A stretch of 64,000 bases of DNA from CAVTWS01 sp963738445 (GCA_963738445.1 CAVTWS010000001.1:62001-126000); one strand, 5' to 3'; shown: positions 54,309-63,227, counted from the stretch's first letter. Notes: a model not told the origin generated them from the letters alone. Numbers and translations are program-made.

Positions 54309-55094
54309 TCAGCTGACCCGGCCCATCAGGCTGAACGTCTGGCCGGTGGGGCCGTGGTTGGGGAGGGTGGCGAGGAACAGCGCCATGGGGGCGACATCGG
54401 CGGGTTCCTTCACCCATTCGCCGGCGAACGCACCGCCCGCTCGCTGCACCGGGTCGCGGGGGATGAAGCTGGCCAGCTCGGTCATGACCGGGCCGGGGAT
54501 GAGCTCGTCGACGGCGATGTGGTCGGCCCGGAGCTCGGCGGCCAGGCTGCGCACCAACATCGACGCCCCCGCCTTCGATGCCGAGTAGGCCGACGCCCGG
54601 GGCATCGGTTGTCGCCCGGCACCCGAACCCACGACGACGATCTTCCCGCCTCCCCGCGCTCGCAGGTGCGGGATGGCCGAACGGGCCAGGCGGGCGACAC
54701 CGAGCAGGTTCACGTCGATCACCCGAGCCCAGTCCGTGGGATCGGAGTCGGCCACCGTGGCAAACGTGTCGAGCGTGCCGGCGTTGGCGACGGCGATGTC
54801 GAGGTGGCCGAACCGGTCGACGGCGAGATCCACGAGCGCCGAGACGTCGCCGTCGCGGCCGACATCGCACGCGAGCCAGGCCACCTGTCCACCCGCTGCG
54901 GTAATAGAGCGGGCCGTCACCTCCAGCTCTTCTGTGCGCCGAGCTCCGAGCACCACGGCAGCACCGGCGGCGGCGTAGGCCTCGGCGATGGCGCGCCCGA
55001 TGCCCCGCCCCGCGCCGGTGATGACGGCGACCTGTCCGGCCAAGGGACCGCCCGCCGGTGGTTGCTTGGCGGGGGCGTCGTGCCTCGTGTCCAC
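54309..55094 (-). CDS. SDR family oxidoreductase
   Basis: 261 residues with VAVITGAGRGIGRAIAEAYA (cofactor), VVLGARRTEELE (Arg pair favouring NADP), VVVGSGAGRQ with catalytic Ser, and YSASK. It ends convergent with imuB, with only 6 nt between stops. GTG 55094 has GGAGG 5 nt upstream and is better than upstream ATGs. It is divergent from an MFS exporter gene. The substrate is unknown. Confidence 0.85.
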   Translation of the reverse strand: MDTRHDAPAKQPPAGGPLAGQVAVITGAGRGIGRAIAEAYAAAGAAVVLGARRTEELEVTARSITAAGGQVAWLACDVGRDGDVSALVDLAVDRFGHLDIAVANAGTLDTFATVADSDPTDWARVIDVNLLGVARLARSAIPHLRARGGGKIVVVGSGAGRQPMPRASAYSASKAGASMLVRSLAAELRADHIAVDELIPGPVMTELASFIPRDPVQRAGGAFAGEWVKEPADVAPMALFLATLPNHGPTGQTFSLMGRVS

Positions 55095-55174
55095 TCGTAC
55101 CTCCGGGGACGATTTGGCGGATCGCCGCCAGCATGCCCCACGAAACCCGTGGTGGGCCGGTACCGGCCGGCGGG

Positions 55175-55180
55175 TAGGGT
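55175..55180 (+). promoter_or_regulatory. -10 box TAGGGT of a leaderless promoter
   Basis: TAGGGT ends 8 nt before GTG 55189. It chooses this GTG within a frame open from 54988. Confidence 0.6.
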
Positions 55181-55188
55181 CGGCACGC

Positions 55189-56505
55189 GTGGCCCCGATC
55201 GATGATTCATCAACCGATGCGGTCGCGGTCGTCTCGGGACTCTCGACCCCGCCGGTGAGCACGGGGTCGGCCGAAGCGTCGGTCGCCGCTCCCCCCGAGG
55301 AAGGTGGCCGGGGACGCGAGTTCGCGGCGATCGTCACCCTGCTCATGGGGTTCTCGGCCCTGTCGATCGACGTGCTGCTGCCCGCCTTCGACGAGATGCG
55401 AGCCGAGTACGGCCTGGAGCCGGACTCGTCGCAGGTCGCCTGGGTGGTCACCGCCTTCTTTCTCGGCGTCGGCGCCGGCCAGCTGATCTACGGGCCGCTG
55501 TCCGATCGCTACGGTCGGAAGCGGCCGCTGCGGGTCGGGCTGGCGATCAGTGCCGTGGCGGCGTTCGCGTCGGTCATCGCGCCCAACCTGGGCGTGTTGA
55601 TCGTGTGCCGGGTGATCTGGGGTCTCGGCGCGGCTGCGCCCCGGTCGATCGCGGTGGCGATCGTCCGCGACGTCTACTCGGGCGAGCGCATGGCGCAGGT
55701 GATGTCGCTGATCATGGCCACCTTCATCCTGGTGCCGATCTTCGCTCCGGGCCTGGGTGCTCTGGCTATGACGGTGGCGCCGTGGCAGATCGTGTTCTGG
55801 CTCCCGGCGGTCGTCGCCGTCGGGTTGCTCGTGTGGTTGGAGCGCCTGCCCGAGACCCTCGATCCCGCGGCGCGGCGCCCGGTCGGGCCCGGGGCGATCC
55901 GTGACGCCTTCGTCATCGTCGCCCGCACCCGGCAGACGGTGGCGTTCGGGCTGGCGATGATGTGCTTCTTCTCGCTGATGTCGTCGTACCTGGCGGGGTC
56001 GGAGATCATCATGGACGACGTCTACGGCCGCGGCGACCAGTTCCCCCTGTTCTTCGGTGCGCTGGCGTGCGTGATGGGCATCGCCTCGTTGCTGAACGCT
56101 CGGGTGGTGCGCACCTTCGGGGTCGTGCGCATGGTCCGGCGGGCGTCGCTCGTGTTCGCGTCGCTCGGAATCGCCGTCGCCGCCGCCACGTTCGCCTACG
56201 ACGGCAAACCTCCGCTGTGGCTCTTCTGCGCGCTGATCGCCGGCCTGCTGCCGTGCATCGCGTTGCTCGGCCCGAACAGCAACACCTTGGCCATGTCCAA
56301 GGTGCCCCACGTCGCCGGCACCGCGGCTGCCGTCGTCGGCACCGTGTCGACGATCGGTGGCGCGCTGTTCGGTGCGGTCATCGACTCCCAGTTCGACGGC
56401 ACCGTGCGGCCGTTCGCCGTCGGGGCTCTCGTCTTCTCGGCCCTGTCGGTGGTGTGCGTCCACATCATCGGCCGGACCGCGGACGTCAGCTCAGCGGTCG
56501 GCTGA
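55189..56505 (+). CDS. MFS multidrug exporter, Bcr/CflA type
   Basis: 438 residues with 12 membrane helices after a polar N-terminal stretch of about 40 residues. GVGAGQLIYGPLSDRYGRKR (motif A of the DHA1 drug exporters) and RVIWGLGAAAPRSIAVAIVR (motif B region) match the Bcr/CflA group. It probably exports drugs or small metabolites using the proton gradient. GTG 55189 is set by a -10 box 8 nt upstream. Its 3' end overlaps that of the opposing MFS gene by 20 nt. Confidence 0.85.
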   Translation: MAPIDDSSTDAVAVVSGLSTPPVSTGSAEASVAAPPEEGGRGREFAAIVTLLMGFSALSIDVLLPAFDEMRAEYGLEPDSSQVAWVVTAFFLGVGAGQLIYGPLSDRYGRKRPLRVGLAISAVAAFASVIAPNLGVLIVCRVIWGLGAAAPRSIAVAIVRDVYSGERMAQVMSLIMATFILVPIFAPGLGALAMTVAPWQIVFWLPAVVAVGLLVWLERLPETLDPAARRPVGPGAIRDAFVIVARTRQTVAFGLAMMCFFSLMSSYLAGSEIIMDDVYGRGDQFPLFFGALACVMGIASLLNARVVRTFGVVRMVRRASLVFASLGIAVAAATFAYDGKPPLWLFCALIAGLLPCIALLGPNSNTLAMSKVPHVAGTAAAVVGTVSTIGGALFGAVIDSQFDGTVRPFAVGALVFSALSVVCVHIIGRTADVSSAVG

Positions 56506-57787
56506 GCGCCGGTGCCGGTCGCCGTCTGATCGGGTCGGTCAGGACCAGCCGCACTCCGAAGGCCAGCAGCCCGGCGCCGCACAGACCCACTGTCCACGGC
56601 ACGCCGATCACCGCGGCCAGCGCTCCACCGGTCAGCGCCCCGACGGGGATCGTGCCGATGCTCAACGTGCCGGCCAGACCCATGACCCGACCACGGAACT
56701 CGTCCGCGCTCTCGTCGATGATCATGGTCGAGGCCAGCGTGAACTGGATGAAGAACCCGAAGCCGTAGAGGGCCAGGGCGAGCAGGCTCAGCGGCAACGA
56801 CCGTGACACGGCGACGATCGACACCGCGACCCCGATGGCCAGCACCGAGGCGGCGATGGCCGCGGTCCTCGATTCGTGGCTCATGAATCGCGGGGCCAGC
56901 AACGAGGCGATGACGGCGCCGATCCCGGGCGTGGTGGACAGCTGGGCGTAGGTGCCGACATCGCCGTCGAGCAGCTCCCGGGCGATGACCGGCATCAGCG
57001 GCGCGTGCATGGTCAAGGTGCCGGTGACGAGGGTTACGAGCAGCAACTGGATGAGGATCCGGTTGCTGCGGGCGTAGGCGAACCCCGCCCGCAGCCGCGT
57101 CCCGAACGGCTCGGGACCAGACGGGTGGGCCTCGGTGGGGGTCCGGATCATCAGGCAGGCGATGACGACCGCGCTGAAGCTCGCGGCGTTCATGTAGAAG
57201 CTCCAGTCGGTGCCCCACGCCCGGATCACGAAGCCGCCCACGCCCGGGCCGACGATGCGCATGAGGTTGCTCGAGCCGGTGTTGGCGGCGACCGCGGAAG
57301 GGATCTGGGTCGGCGCCACCAGGTTCGGCACGAGCGCCGCCGATGCCGGCTGGCAGAGAGCGAGCGCGACCCCGCCCGCCGCGACGAGGGCGATGAGTCG
57401 ACCGATCGTGAGGTGATCGGTCGAGATGAGCAGGCCGATGGCGAGCGGGGGCAGGGCCATGGCGATGTTGCCGGCGATGACGAGGAGGCGGCGATCGAAA
57501 CGGTCGGCCACGACCCCGGCGAACGGTGACAGGACGAGCGACGGGAAGAACTGGCACGCGAACGTCGCCGCGACGACGAACTCGGAATCGGTCAGGCCGC
57601 TCGCCGCCCATCCCACGCCGACGTATTGCGTCCAGGTGCCGAGCTGGGAGACGACGTTACCGATGAGCAGCAACCGGAAGTCGCGGACCCGCCACACCCC
57701 CCGGAACGACGGGTCGGCCGCCGCCGCAACGGCCCCGCGGTCATCGCGGGCGCCAGAGTCGCGGGTGGCAGGGTCGCGGGCGGGCAC
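56486..57787 (-). CDS. MFS transporter, EntS/MFS_3-like
   Basis: 433 residues with about 12 helices. FRLLLIGNVVSQLGTWTQYV is the typical beginning of the EntS/MefA-like exporters, and VVADRFDRRLLVIAGNIAMA matches the loop 2-3 motif. GTG 57787 (VPARDPATRDSG) is the best start in reach; the frame continues upstream into the HEPN gene but without support. It converges tail to tail with the Bcr/CflA exporter. Substrates of this group include siderophores and macrolides. Confidence 0.8.
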   Translation of the reverse strand: MPARDPATRDSGARDDRGAVAAAADPSFRGVWRVRDFRLLLIGNVVSQLGTWTQYVGVGWAASGLTDSEFVVAATFACQFFPSLVLSPFAGVVADRFDRRLLVIAGNIAMALPPLAIGLLISTDHLTIGRLIALVAAGGVALALCQPASAALVPNLVAPTQIPSAVAANTGSSNLMRIVGPGVGGFVIRAWGTDWSFYMNAASFSAVVIACLMIRTPTEAHPSGPEPFGTRLRAGFAYARSNRILIQLLLVTLVTGTLTMHAPLMPVIARELLDGDVGTYAQLSTTPGIGAVIASLLAPRFMSHESRTAAIAASVLAIGVAVSIVAVSRSLPLSLLALALYGFGFFIQFTLASTMIIDESADEFRGRVMGLAGTLSIGTIPVGALTGGALAAVIGVPWTVGLCGAGLLAFGVRLVLTDPIRRRPAPALSRPLS

Positions 57788-57855
57788 CGGAGGAGTCTCG
57801 CATCCGGCACGATCGGTGCAGGATTCGTCAGCAGATGGTGTAGCCGGGGATGAAC

Positions 57856-58296
57856 TCAGAGATCGACTTCCGGCCAAAAAGGTCGCGACCGCCGCCGGGT
57901 CTGACACGATCCGCGCGCGGCTGCCGCCGGCGACGACCGGATGACTCGCCGTCGACGGGAGCGAGGGCAAGCCCAGCGATCGAGGACGTCTTCCATCGAG
58001 CAACACTCGGAGCAACCAGACCGCCGCGAGCGTTGGAGCGTCGGCACCCTCAGTTCACCGACCTTCGACGGAAGTGGTTCGGGCTGGAGCGCCACAAGCA
58101 CGACGAGGTCATGAGTCTTGCGGAACTGGATGGCACCGTGCATGAGTGAGGCCTTTAACGACTTCTCGGCTGCCTGTTGGGCGTGGATACACGCAATGCG
58201 TGCCGGCAGCGCGACATCGGTCAGAAGCAGCCGGGCCGCAGCGAGGTCCTCGTTGGCGAACCGCAGCCACTCGTATGGATCAGACGGCTTGGACAC
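57856..58296 (-). CDS. HEPN-domain protein, C-terminal part unclear
   Basis: The frame from GTG 58296 gives YEWLRFANEDLAAARLLL, IACIHAQQAAEKSLKASLM and FRKTHDLVVL, the three recognisable parts of a PF05168 HEPN domain, a fold found in RNase toxins of MNT-HEPN modules. After about residue 80 (ELRVPTLQ) the sequence no longer looks like the family in this or another frame, so an internal indel or a truncated gene is likely. The GTG overlaps the upstream nucleotidyltransferase gene by 17 nt. The pair would be a toxin-antitoxin or regulatory module if intact. Confidence 0.65.
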   Translation of the reverse strand: MSKPSDPYEWLRFANEDLAAARLLLTDVALPARIACIHAQQAAEKSLKASLMHGAIQFRKTHDLVVLVALQPEPLPSKVGELRVPTLQRSRRSGCSECCSMEDVLDRWACPRSRRRRVIRSSPAAAARGSCQTRRRSRPFWPEVDL

Positions 58297-58660
58297 GTGT
58301 TCGCCGATACACCGGGCGGCCCTCCCGGGTCGGCCAGTACAGGATCGAGCCGACATCGTCGTGGCGTTCTACCATCTCGGCCGCTTCGGCGACGATGACA
58401 TCGACGGGCGCGAAGGTCTCGATCGCCGATCGGATGCGCGCCATCATCGGCCGCTTCTCCACCGGGTCGATGTGATCGAACACGACGAGCAGGTCGATGT
58501 CGGAATCTGGTCCGTCCTCGCCCCGGGCCACCGAGCCGAACAGGATCACCTCAGCCGGGTCGACGGCGTGAACCACTTCGTCGACCACCGACGGCCACAG
58601 CTCTTGCAGCGTCTTGCCGTCGTAACGCCCCTGGTCGTCGACGAAGTGCTGGACGGGCAT
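58280..58660 (-). CDS. MNT-type minimal nucleotidyltransferase
   Basis: 126 residues. ILFGSVARGEDGPDSDIDLL is the nucleotidyltransferase active site G-S-x10-D-x-D, followed by a third Asp in FAPVDVIVAEA. In MNT-HEPN systems this enzyme adds AMP to the HEPN toxin and so blocks it. ATG 58660 has TACACT 7 nt upstream, so the message is probably leaderless and the pair is transcribed together. The longer N-terminus (PVQHFVDDQGRYDGKTLQEL) is not typical and may be specific. Confidence 0.8.
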   Translation of the reverse strand: MPVQHFVDDQGRYDGKTLQELWPSVVDEVVHAVDPAEVILFGSVARGEDGPDSDIDLLVVFDHIDPVEKRPMMARIRSAIETFAPVDVIVAEAAEMVERHDDVGSILYWPTREGRPVYRRTRVQAV

Positions 58661-58667
58661 GGGTCCA

Positions 58668-58673
58668 AGTGTA
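58668..58673 (-). promoter_or_regulatory. -10 box TACACT of a leaderless promoter
   Basis: Minus-strand TACACT ends 7 nt before ATG 58660 of the MNT gene. There is no ribosome site in between. Confidence 0.6.
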
Positions 58674-58799
58674 GGGAAGCGAGGCCTCGGGGATGGCCCC
58701 AGCCAGACGCCGGGCCCCGGGGAAAGGTTGTCACGCGCCTCCGCGACGTGTCGGACGGACGTGTAGGTTCCGGACCGGTACGACCGGACAGGGGAAGAC

Positions 58800-59306
58800 G
58801 TGGCCGACGAACGTGAAGAGCTGACCTGGGAGCGCTACGGACCCGCGGCCCGACAGCTCGCAGTCCAGGTGGCCGAGAGCGGCTACCGGCCCGATCTCAT
58901 CCTCGCCATCGCCCGCGGCGGCCTGTTCGTGGCCGGGTCGCTGGGATACGCCCTGGCGGTGAAGAACCTGTACGTGATGAACGTCGAGTACTACACCGGG
59001 GTCGACGAACGTCTCGATGTGCCCATCGTGCTCCCGCCCTACGTGGATCTCGTCGACCTCGACGGTTCGAACATCCTGATCGCCGACGACGTGGCCGACA
59101 CCGGTCACACCATCGAGATGGTGCGCGACTTCTGCCGGGGCAAGGTGGCCGATGTGCGCACCGCGGTGCTCTACCAGAAGCCACAGTCGGTGGTCGACTG
59201 TGAGTACGTGTGGAAGCACACGGACCGCTGGATCAACTTCCCCTGGTCGACCGAAGCGCCGGTCGTGCAGGCCGGGGTCGGCACCACTGCTGTGCTCGAC
59301 GCCTGA
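58800..59306 (+). CDS. Phosphoribosyltransferase-domain protein
   Basis: 168 residues. The PRPP loop ILIADDVADTGHTIEMV is intact, and LILAIARGGLFVAGSLGYAL is the N-terminal pyrophosphate-binding segment seen in hypoxanthine/xanthine phosphoribosyltransferases. The hood region (INFPWSTEAPVV) resembles Gpt-like enzymes of purine salvage. The start is GTG 58800 with GGGGAAG upstream; a TAGGTT at 58763 may be its -10. It converges closely with the amidase gene. Confidence 0.8.
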   Translation: MADEREELTWERYGPAARQLAVQVAESGYRPDLILAIARGGLFVAGSLGYALAVKNLYVMNVEYYTGVDERLDVPIVLPPYVDLVDLDGSNILIADDVADTGHTIEMVRDFCRGKVADVRTAVLYQKPQSVVDCEYVWKHTDRWINFPWSTEAPVVQAGVGTTAVLDA

Positions 59307-59312
59307 TCCCGC

Positions 59313-60755
59313 TCAAGCCCGGGCGAGCGCGGCGGGCGGCGGCACGTACCCCCGGGTGAGCTCGCCGAGCATGCCGGCAACGGCGATCGTGCGGCGATCG
59401 TGCAGGTACGGACCCACCACCTGAACGCCGACCGGGACCCCGGTCGGGGTGGCGCCGACGGGAACGACGGTCGACGGCAGGTACACACCGCCGATCAACA
59501 CCGTCCAGGCGATCATGTCCGTGTAGGGCCGATCGACTCCGTCGATCGTGACTCGGCGGGTCGGGATGATGCCGTCCTGCGTGTGCGGGAACGCCGTCGA
59601 CGGGGCGACGGGGCACAGCAGCACGTCCCAGCGCTCGAAGAAGCTCGCCCAGCGTTGACGATGATCGGCCCGGACGCGGTCCGCGGCCAGCCAGTCGCGG
59701 TGACGCATCGCCATGCCTCGATCACCCAGGTGGGGGAGCGCGTCGGCGAACTCGACGTCGGACAGGGAAGGCGAGATGGCGACGCTGACCAGGGCGCCGT
59801 TGGGCGGCGATGCCTCGGCCAGGCCGAGGGCGGGCCGGGCGTCCCGGTCGACGGTGGCGCCGGCGGACTCGAACGCCGCAGCGGCCGCTTCGAGCGCGAC
59901 GAGCTCGGCCCGACCGGTCGGGCACCACGGATCGTCGAGCCAGGCCGCCACCCGCAGACGGCGCGGGTCGATCTCACCCGCCGGCGGCAGGTCGAGGCGC
60001 CACGCCGGCGCTCGATCGGGCGCCGGACCGGCCATCACCGAGAGCAGCAGATCGAGGTCGTCGGCCGAACGGGCGATGGGCCCGAACACGTTCACGTCGG
60101 CTTCGGTCCGTCCGCCGCCAATCGAGTCGAGGTACCCGTGGGTGGGCACGAGCCCCCAGCTCGGCTTGTGGCCGAACACCCCGCAGAACGCCGAGGGCAG
60201 CCGGATGGAACCCCCGATGTCGGTGCCCGTCTCGAAGCTGGTGAAGCCCATGGCGACGGCCGCCGCCGCGCCGCCGGACGAGCCGCCCGGAGTGAGTGTG
60301 CGGTCCCACGGGTTGTTCGTCGTGCCGAACAACCCGTTGAACGTCTGCAGGTCACCCGACCACCGCGGCAGGTTGGTCTTTCCGAACACCACGGCACCCG
60401 TGCCTCGGAGCGAGGCGACGACGGGAGCGTCAGCGGCGGGCACGTGGTCTGCCAACTCGATCGCCCCGCCGGTCGACCGGATCCCCGCCGTCTCGATCGC
60501 GTCTTTGACGGTGATCGGGAGGCCGTGCAACGGCCCGAGCGGGCGGCGGGCGGCGACGGCATCGTCGGCGGCGGCGGCAGCGACGCTCGCCCGTTCGACA
60601 TCGAGGGTGACGACGGAGTTCACCGCACCGTCAAGACGCTCGATGCGTCGCAGCAGGTGATCGAGCAGCTCGCGGCTGGCGAGGTCACCCGACGCGATGG
60701 TCGCGGCTTGGTCGCGCGCCGACCACAGCGCCGGATCGGTGGGCCGTGCGTCCAT
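59313..60755 (-). CDS. Amidase (amidase-signature family)
   Basis: 480 residues. The Ser-cisSer-Lys triad is visible: Lys in GLPITVKDAIE, Ser in TLTPGGSSGGAAAAVAMG, and the second Ser in the GTDIGGSIRLPSAFCGVFGH block, both highly conserved. Such enzymes hydrolyse amides, and a GatA role is unlikely without GatB/C nearby. The C-terminal region GVPVGVQVVGPYLHDRRTI is also typical. ATG 60755 is used; no -10 box is evident. Confidence 0.9.
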   Translation of the reverse strand: MDARPTDPALWSARDQAATIASGDLASRELLDHLLRRIERLDGAVNSVVTLDVERASVAAAAADDAVAARRPLGPLHGLPITVKDAIETAGIRSTGGAIELADHVPAADAPVVASLRGTGAVVFGKTNLPRWSGDLQTFNGLFGTTNNPWDRTLTPGGSSGGAAAAVAMGFTSFETGTDIGGSIRLPSAFCGVFGHKPSWGLVPTHGYLDSIGGGRTEADVNVFGPIARSADDLDLLLSVMAGPAPDRAPAWRLDLPPAGEIDPRRLRVAAWLDDPWCPTGRAELVALEAAAAAFESAGATVDRDARPALGLAEASPPNGALVSVAISPSLSDVEFADALPHLGDRGMAMRHRDWLAADRVRADHRQRWASFFERWDVLLCPVAPSTAFPHTQDGIIPTRRVTIDGVDRPYTDMIAWTVLIGGVYLPSTVVPVGATPTGVPVGVQVVGPYLHDRRTIAVAGMLGELTRGYVPPPAALARA

Positions 60756-60774
60756 CGCCGCGCCGAGACCGAAA

Positions 60775-61020
60775 TCAGTGGTGGGAGTACTTGGCCTGGT
60801 AGATGGCGTTGCCGGCGATGAACCCGAAACCGACCCCGGCGAACAAGCCGACGAACGCGCCTACCCCGAGGGCGAATCCCCATCCGAGCTCGGACGAGCC
60901 GGCGATCCGGCTGAACACGATGCCCAGGGCGGCGAACGCCACGAAAGAGATGCCGGCGCCGGCCATGGCGTAGTGGTAACGGCCGGTGCTCTCGGATTCG
61001 TCGATCTCGATCTTGTCCAC
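60775..61020 (-). CDS. Small two-helix membrane protein
   Basis: 81 residues with two hydrophobic helices (GISFVAFAALGIVFSRI and FALGVGAFVGLFAGVGFGFI) after an acidic start VDKIEIDESES. No family is recognised. GTG 61020 with CACAAT 6 nt upstream fits the leaderless pattern only partly. The long frame upstream to 61410 is spurious, since it runs through an 18-bp repeat. Confidence 0.5.
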   Translation of the reverse strand: MDKIEIDESESTGRYHYAMAGAGISFVAFAALGIVFSRIAGSSELGWGFALGVGAFVGLFAGVGFGFIAGNAIYQAKYSHH

Positions 61021-61068
61021 GCCGCCATTGTGCACCACCCGAGCCGGGTTCGAGTGATCCGGTGCCAT

Positions 61069-61116
61069 GACGTTGTGGAGAGCCTTGACGTTGTGGAGAG
61101 CCTCGACGTTGTGGAG
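61069..61116. repeat. 18-bp tandem repeat in an intergenic region
   Basis: GACGTTGTGGAG begins at 61069, 61087 and 61105. The first two units are GACGTTGTGGAGAGCCTT and GACGTTGTGGAGAGCCTC. It lies in the 253-nt gap between the small membrane protein and the anchored protein at 61274. No dyad symmetry links the copies. Confidence 0.85.
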
Positions 61117-61273
61117 ACGGGGTTCATTCCCGGACGAGCGGTGAAATGTGTCTCCGGTCGAACGCGCGACCAAAGGTGACCTTCCAGCGTCCACACTGGT
61201 GACCGGTACCCGCCGGTCTGATGCCGGTACCTGCTCGCTGCAGCGGTGACCGGACCGCAATCGGGAGGTCGCG

Positions 61274-62080
61274 GTGAAAGAACGAAACTCCAGCATGCTG
61301 CTCGCCGTCGGGGTGTGCGCCGTCGTGGTGCTCTTCGCCCTCGGCGCCGTCGACGTCAAATGGCCGTGGCAATGGGGCGCCCTCGATGTCACCGACACCG
61401 ACACCGACATCGCCTACGCGGCGCCGGCCCGGGTCGTGCAGGTCGAGCCCATCGCGCTCGATTGTCGAGCCCGGATCCATGCCGAGGTCCCCGTCCAGGG
61501 CCGCAAGGAGCACAGTCTCCTCGGACAGGTGTATCGCACCGACACCATCGAGATCACGGCCATCGGCGACGTCGACACCTGCGTCCAGTCCTCCGAGGTG
61601 CAGATCGACGAACGTGCCGACGGCACCTTCGTGGTGTCCATCCCGGGTTCGGCGATCGAGTTCGTCCGTCCGCGGGTTGACGCCGTGGCCACCATGGACA
61701 GCGTCGACTTCGACCAGGGCCTCCTCGGTGAGCTCACCGATGCCTTTCCCTGGGTGAGCGACAACAACAGCCTCGCCCCGCAGGCCTACGCCTTCGCCCA
61801 GACTGTGATCGGCGGCAGCGACTGCATGGAGCAGGCGTTCGACATCACCCAGCAGGTGCTGATCGAGGCCTACCAGGCTCAGCTCGTCGCCCAGGGGGCC
61901 GATCCGGCCGACATCGAGGTCCAGATACTCGGCGAGCCCGACTTCGGTCAGAACGAGATCCCGTCGGAGCTCGACGACGACGACTTCGAGTTCGAGGTCG
62001 GCGACGATGACGTGGCGTGCGAAGTGGCGCCCGATGCCCTCGGCTCGTCCGGCGGCAGCGAGGATCCTGCGACCCGCTGA
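61274..62080 (+). CDS. Membrane-anchored extracytoplasmic protein, DUF4230-like
   Basis: 268 residues. One N-terminal membrane segment (residues about 9-27) is followed by a mostly extracytoplasmic domain with KEHSLLGQVYRTDTIEI and EIQVLGEPDFG-like blocks, resembling DUF4230 in layout. The C-terminus is highly acidic (DDDDFEFEV). Cysteines in LDCRAR and DVDTCVQ may pair. GTG 61274 has GGGAGG 5 nt upstream. Its function is not known. Confidence 0.6.
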   Translation: MKERNSSMLLAVGVCAVVVLFALGAVDVKWPWQWGALDVTDTDTDIAYAAPARVVQVEPIALDCRARIHAEVPVQGRKEHSLLGQVYRTDTIEITAIGDVDTCVQSSEVQIDERADGTFVVSIPGSAIEFVRPRVDAVATMDSVDFDQGLLGELTDAFPWVSDNNSLAPQAYAFAQTVIGGSDCMEQAFDITQQVLIEAYQAQLVAQGADPADIEVQILGEPDFGQNEIPSELDDDDFEFEVGDDDVACEVAPDALGSSGGSEDPATR

Positions 62081-62128
62081 CCTTCCGGACCGACGCCAGG
62101 TCGCCTCGGTGCTCGCGCGCCAGACCGG

Positions 62129-62134
62129 TATCGT
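62129..62134 (+). promoter_or_regulatory. -10 box TATCGT of a leaderless promoter
   Basis: TATCGT ends 6 nt before GTG 62141 of the TerC gene, leaving no room for a leader RNA. Confidence 0.6.
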
Positions 62135-62140
62135 GCCGCC

Positions 62141-63172
62141 GTGACCCTGCTCGCCGGCGCCGCGGCGCTTCCCGCGATCTTGGCCTCGGAGTCGTCGAAC
62201 ATCCCCGACGTTCCCGAAGCCAGCGCCGCGCTGTGGATCGGTTTCGTCGTCGGCTTGGTCGTCGTCCTGCTCATCGATCTCCTGGCCGTCAACCGGCACG
62301 GGCATGTGCCGTCGCTCCGGCAGGCGATCGTGGCGAGCGCGGTGTGGATCACCATGGGTGTGTCCTTCTCGCTCGTCGTGTGGCAACAGCTCGGCAGCAC
62401 GGCCGCGACGCAGTACCTCACCGCCTACGTGGTCGAGAAGAGCCTGTCCGTCGACAACGTGTTCGTGTGGAGCATCGTCCTCACGTACTTCGCCGTTCCC
62501 GCGGAACGCCAGCACCGGGTGCTGTTCTGGGGGATCTTCGGGGCGCTCGTGATGCGGATCGTGTTCATCCTCGCCGGCATCGCCCTGCTCGAACGGTTCA
62601 GCTTCCTCGAGGTCATCTTCGGCGCGTTCCTGCTCGTCACGGCCGTACGGATCGCCCGCCAGGACGACGACCACGAGTTCCAGCCCGAGCGCAACATCGC
62701 CCTCCGCATCACCCGGCGGATCATTCCCGTGACCAACGAGCCGCGGGGCGCCAAGTTCTTCGTCCGGGAGAACCGGCGCCTGCTCGCCACCCCGTTGTTC
62801 GTCGTACTCGTCCTCGTCGAGGCCAGCGATCTCGTCTTCGCCGTCGATTCCATCCCCGCCGTGCTCGCGGTCACGCGCAGCAACTTCGTGGCCTTCTCCT
62901 CGAACGCCACGGCGATCCTCGGGTTGCGGGCGCTCTACTTCGTCCTCGCCGGTGCCGCAACCCGAGTGCGGTATCTCGACGAAGGCCTGGCGGTGATCCT
63001 GGCCTTCGTGGGCGCCAAGATGATCACGTCGCGTTGGTGGCACATCCCGACTGGGGTGTCGTTGGCGGTGATCCTCGGTGTGCTGGTGGCGACCGTGCTC
63101 GTGTCGAAGGTGGCGGATCGGCGCCACCCCGAAGTGATCGCCGAGGACAGCCGCAATCACCCCATCCACTGA
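62141..63172 (+). CDS. TerC/Alx family integral membrane protein
   Basis: 343 residues with about nine membrane helices. SVDNVFVWSIVLTYFAVPAE and ASDLVFAVDSIPAVLAVTRS carry the conserved D-N-V-F and D-S-I-P-A motifs of the TerC/Alx group, implicated in manganese export and tellurite or alkaline response. The GTG start at 62141 is fixed by the -10 box. Because the message would have no leader, it could not carry the Mn riboswitch that controls alx in enterobacteria. A 19-bp tandem repeat starts at its 3' end. Confidence 0.9.
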   Translation: MTLLAGAAALPAILASESSNIPDVPEASAALWIGFVVGLVVVLLIDLLAVNRHGHVPSLRQAIVASAVWITMGVSFSLVVWQQLGSTAATQYLTAYVVEKSLSVDNVFVWSIVLTYFAVPAERQHRVLFWGIFGALVMRIVFILAGIALLERFSFLEVIFGAFLLVTAVRIARQDDDHEFQPERNIALRITRRIIPVTNEPRGAKFFVRENRRLLATPLFVVLVLVEASDLVFAVDSIPAVLAVTRSNFVAFSSNATAILGLRALYFVLAGAATRVRYLDEGLAVILAFVGAKMITSRWWHIPTGVSLAVILGVLVATVLVSKVADRRHPEVIAEDSRNHPIH

Positions 63173-63221
63173 CCGCCGACACGTCCGCTGACCAGCGACA
63201 CGTCCACTGACCAGCGAGAAG
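63165..63221. repeat. 19-bp tandem repeat (3 copies) spanning the TerC stop codon
   Basis: Units at 63165, 63184 and 63203, for example TCCACTGACCGCCGACACG, share TCC-CTGACC-GCGA. The first copy contains the TerC stop codon (TGA at 63170-63172) and the last ends in the ribosome-binding site of the next gene. No termination hairpin is present. Confidence 0.85.
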
Positions 63222-63227
63222 GACCCC

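Noticed and set aside
61069..61116. Possible CRISPR repeats
   Set aside because: Units of 18 bp are directly adjacent without spacers and no cas gene is present.
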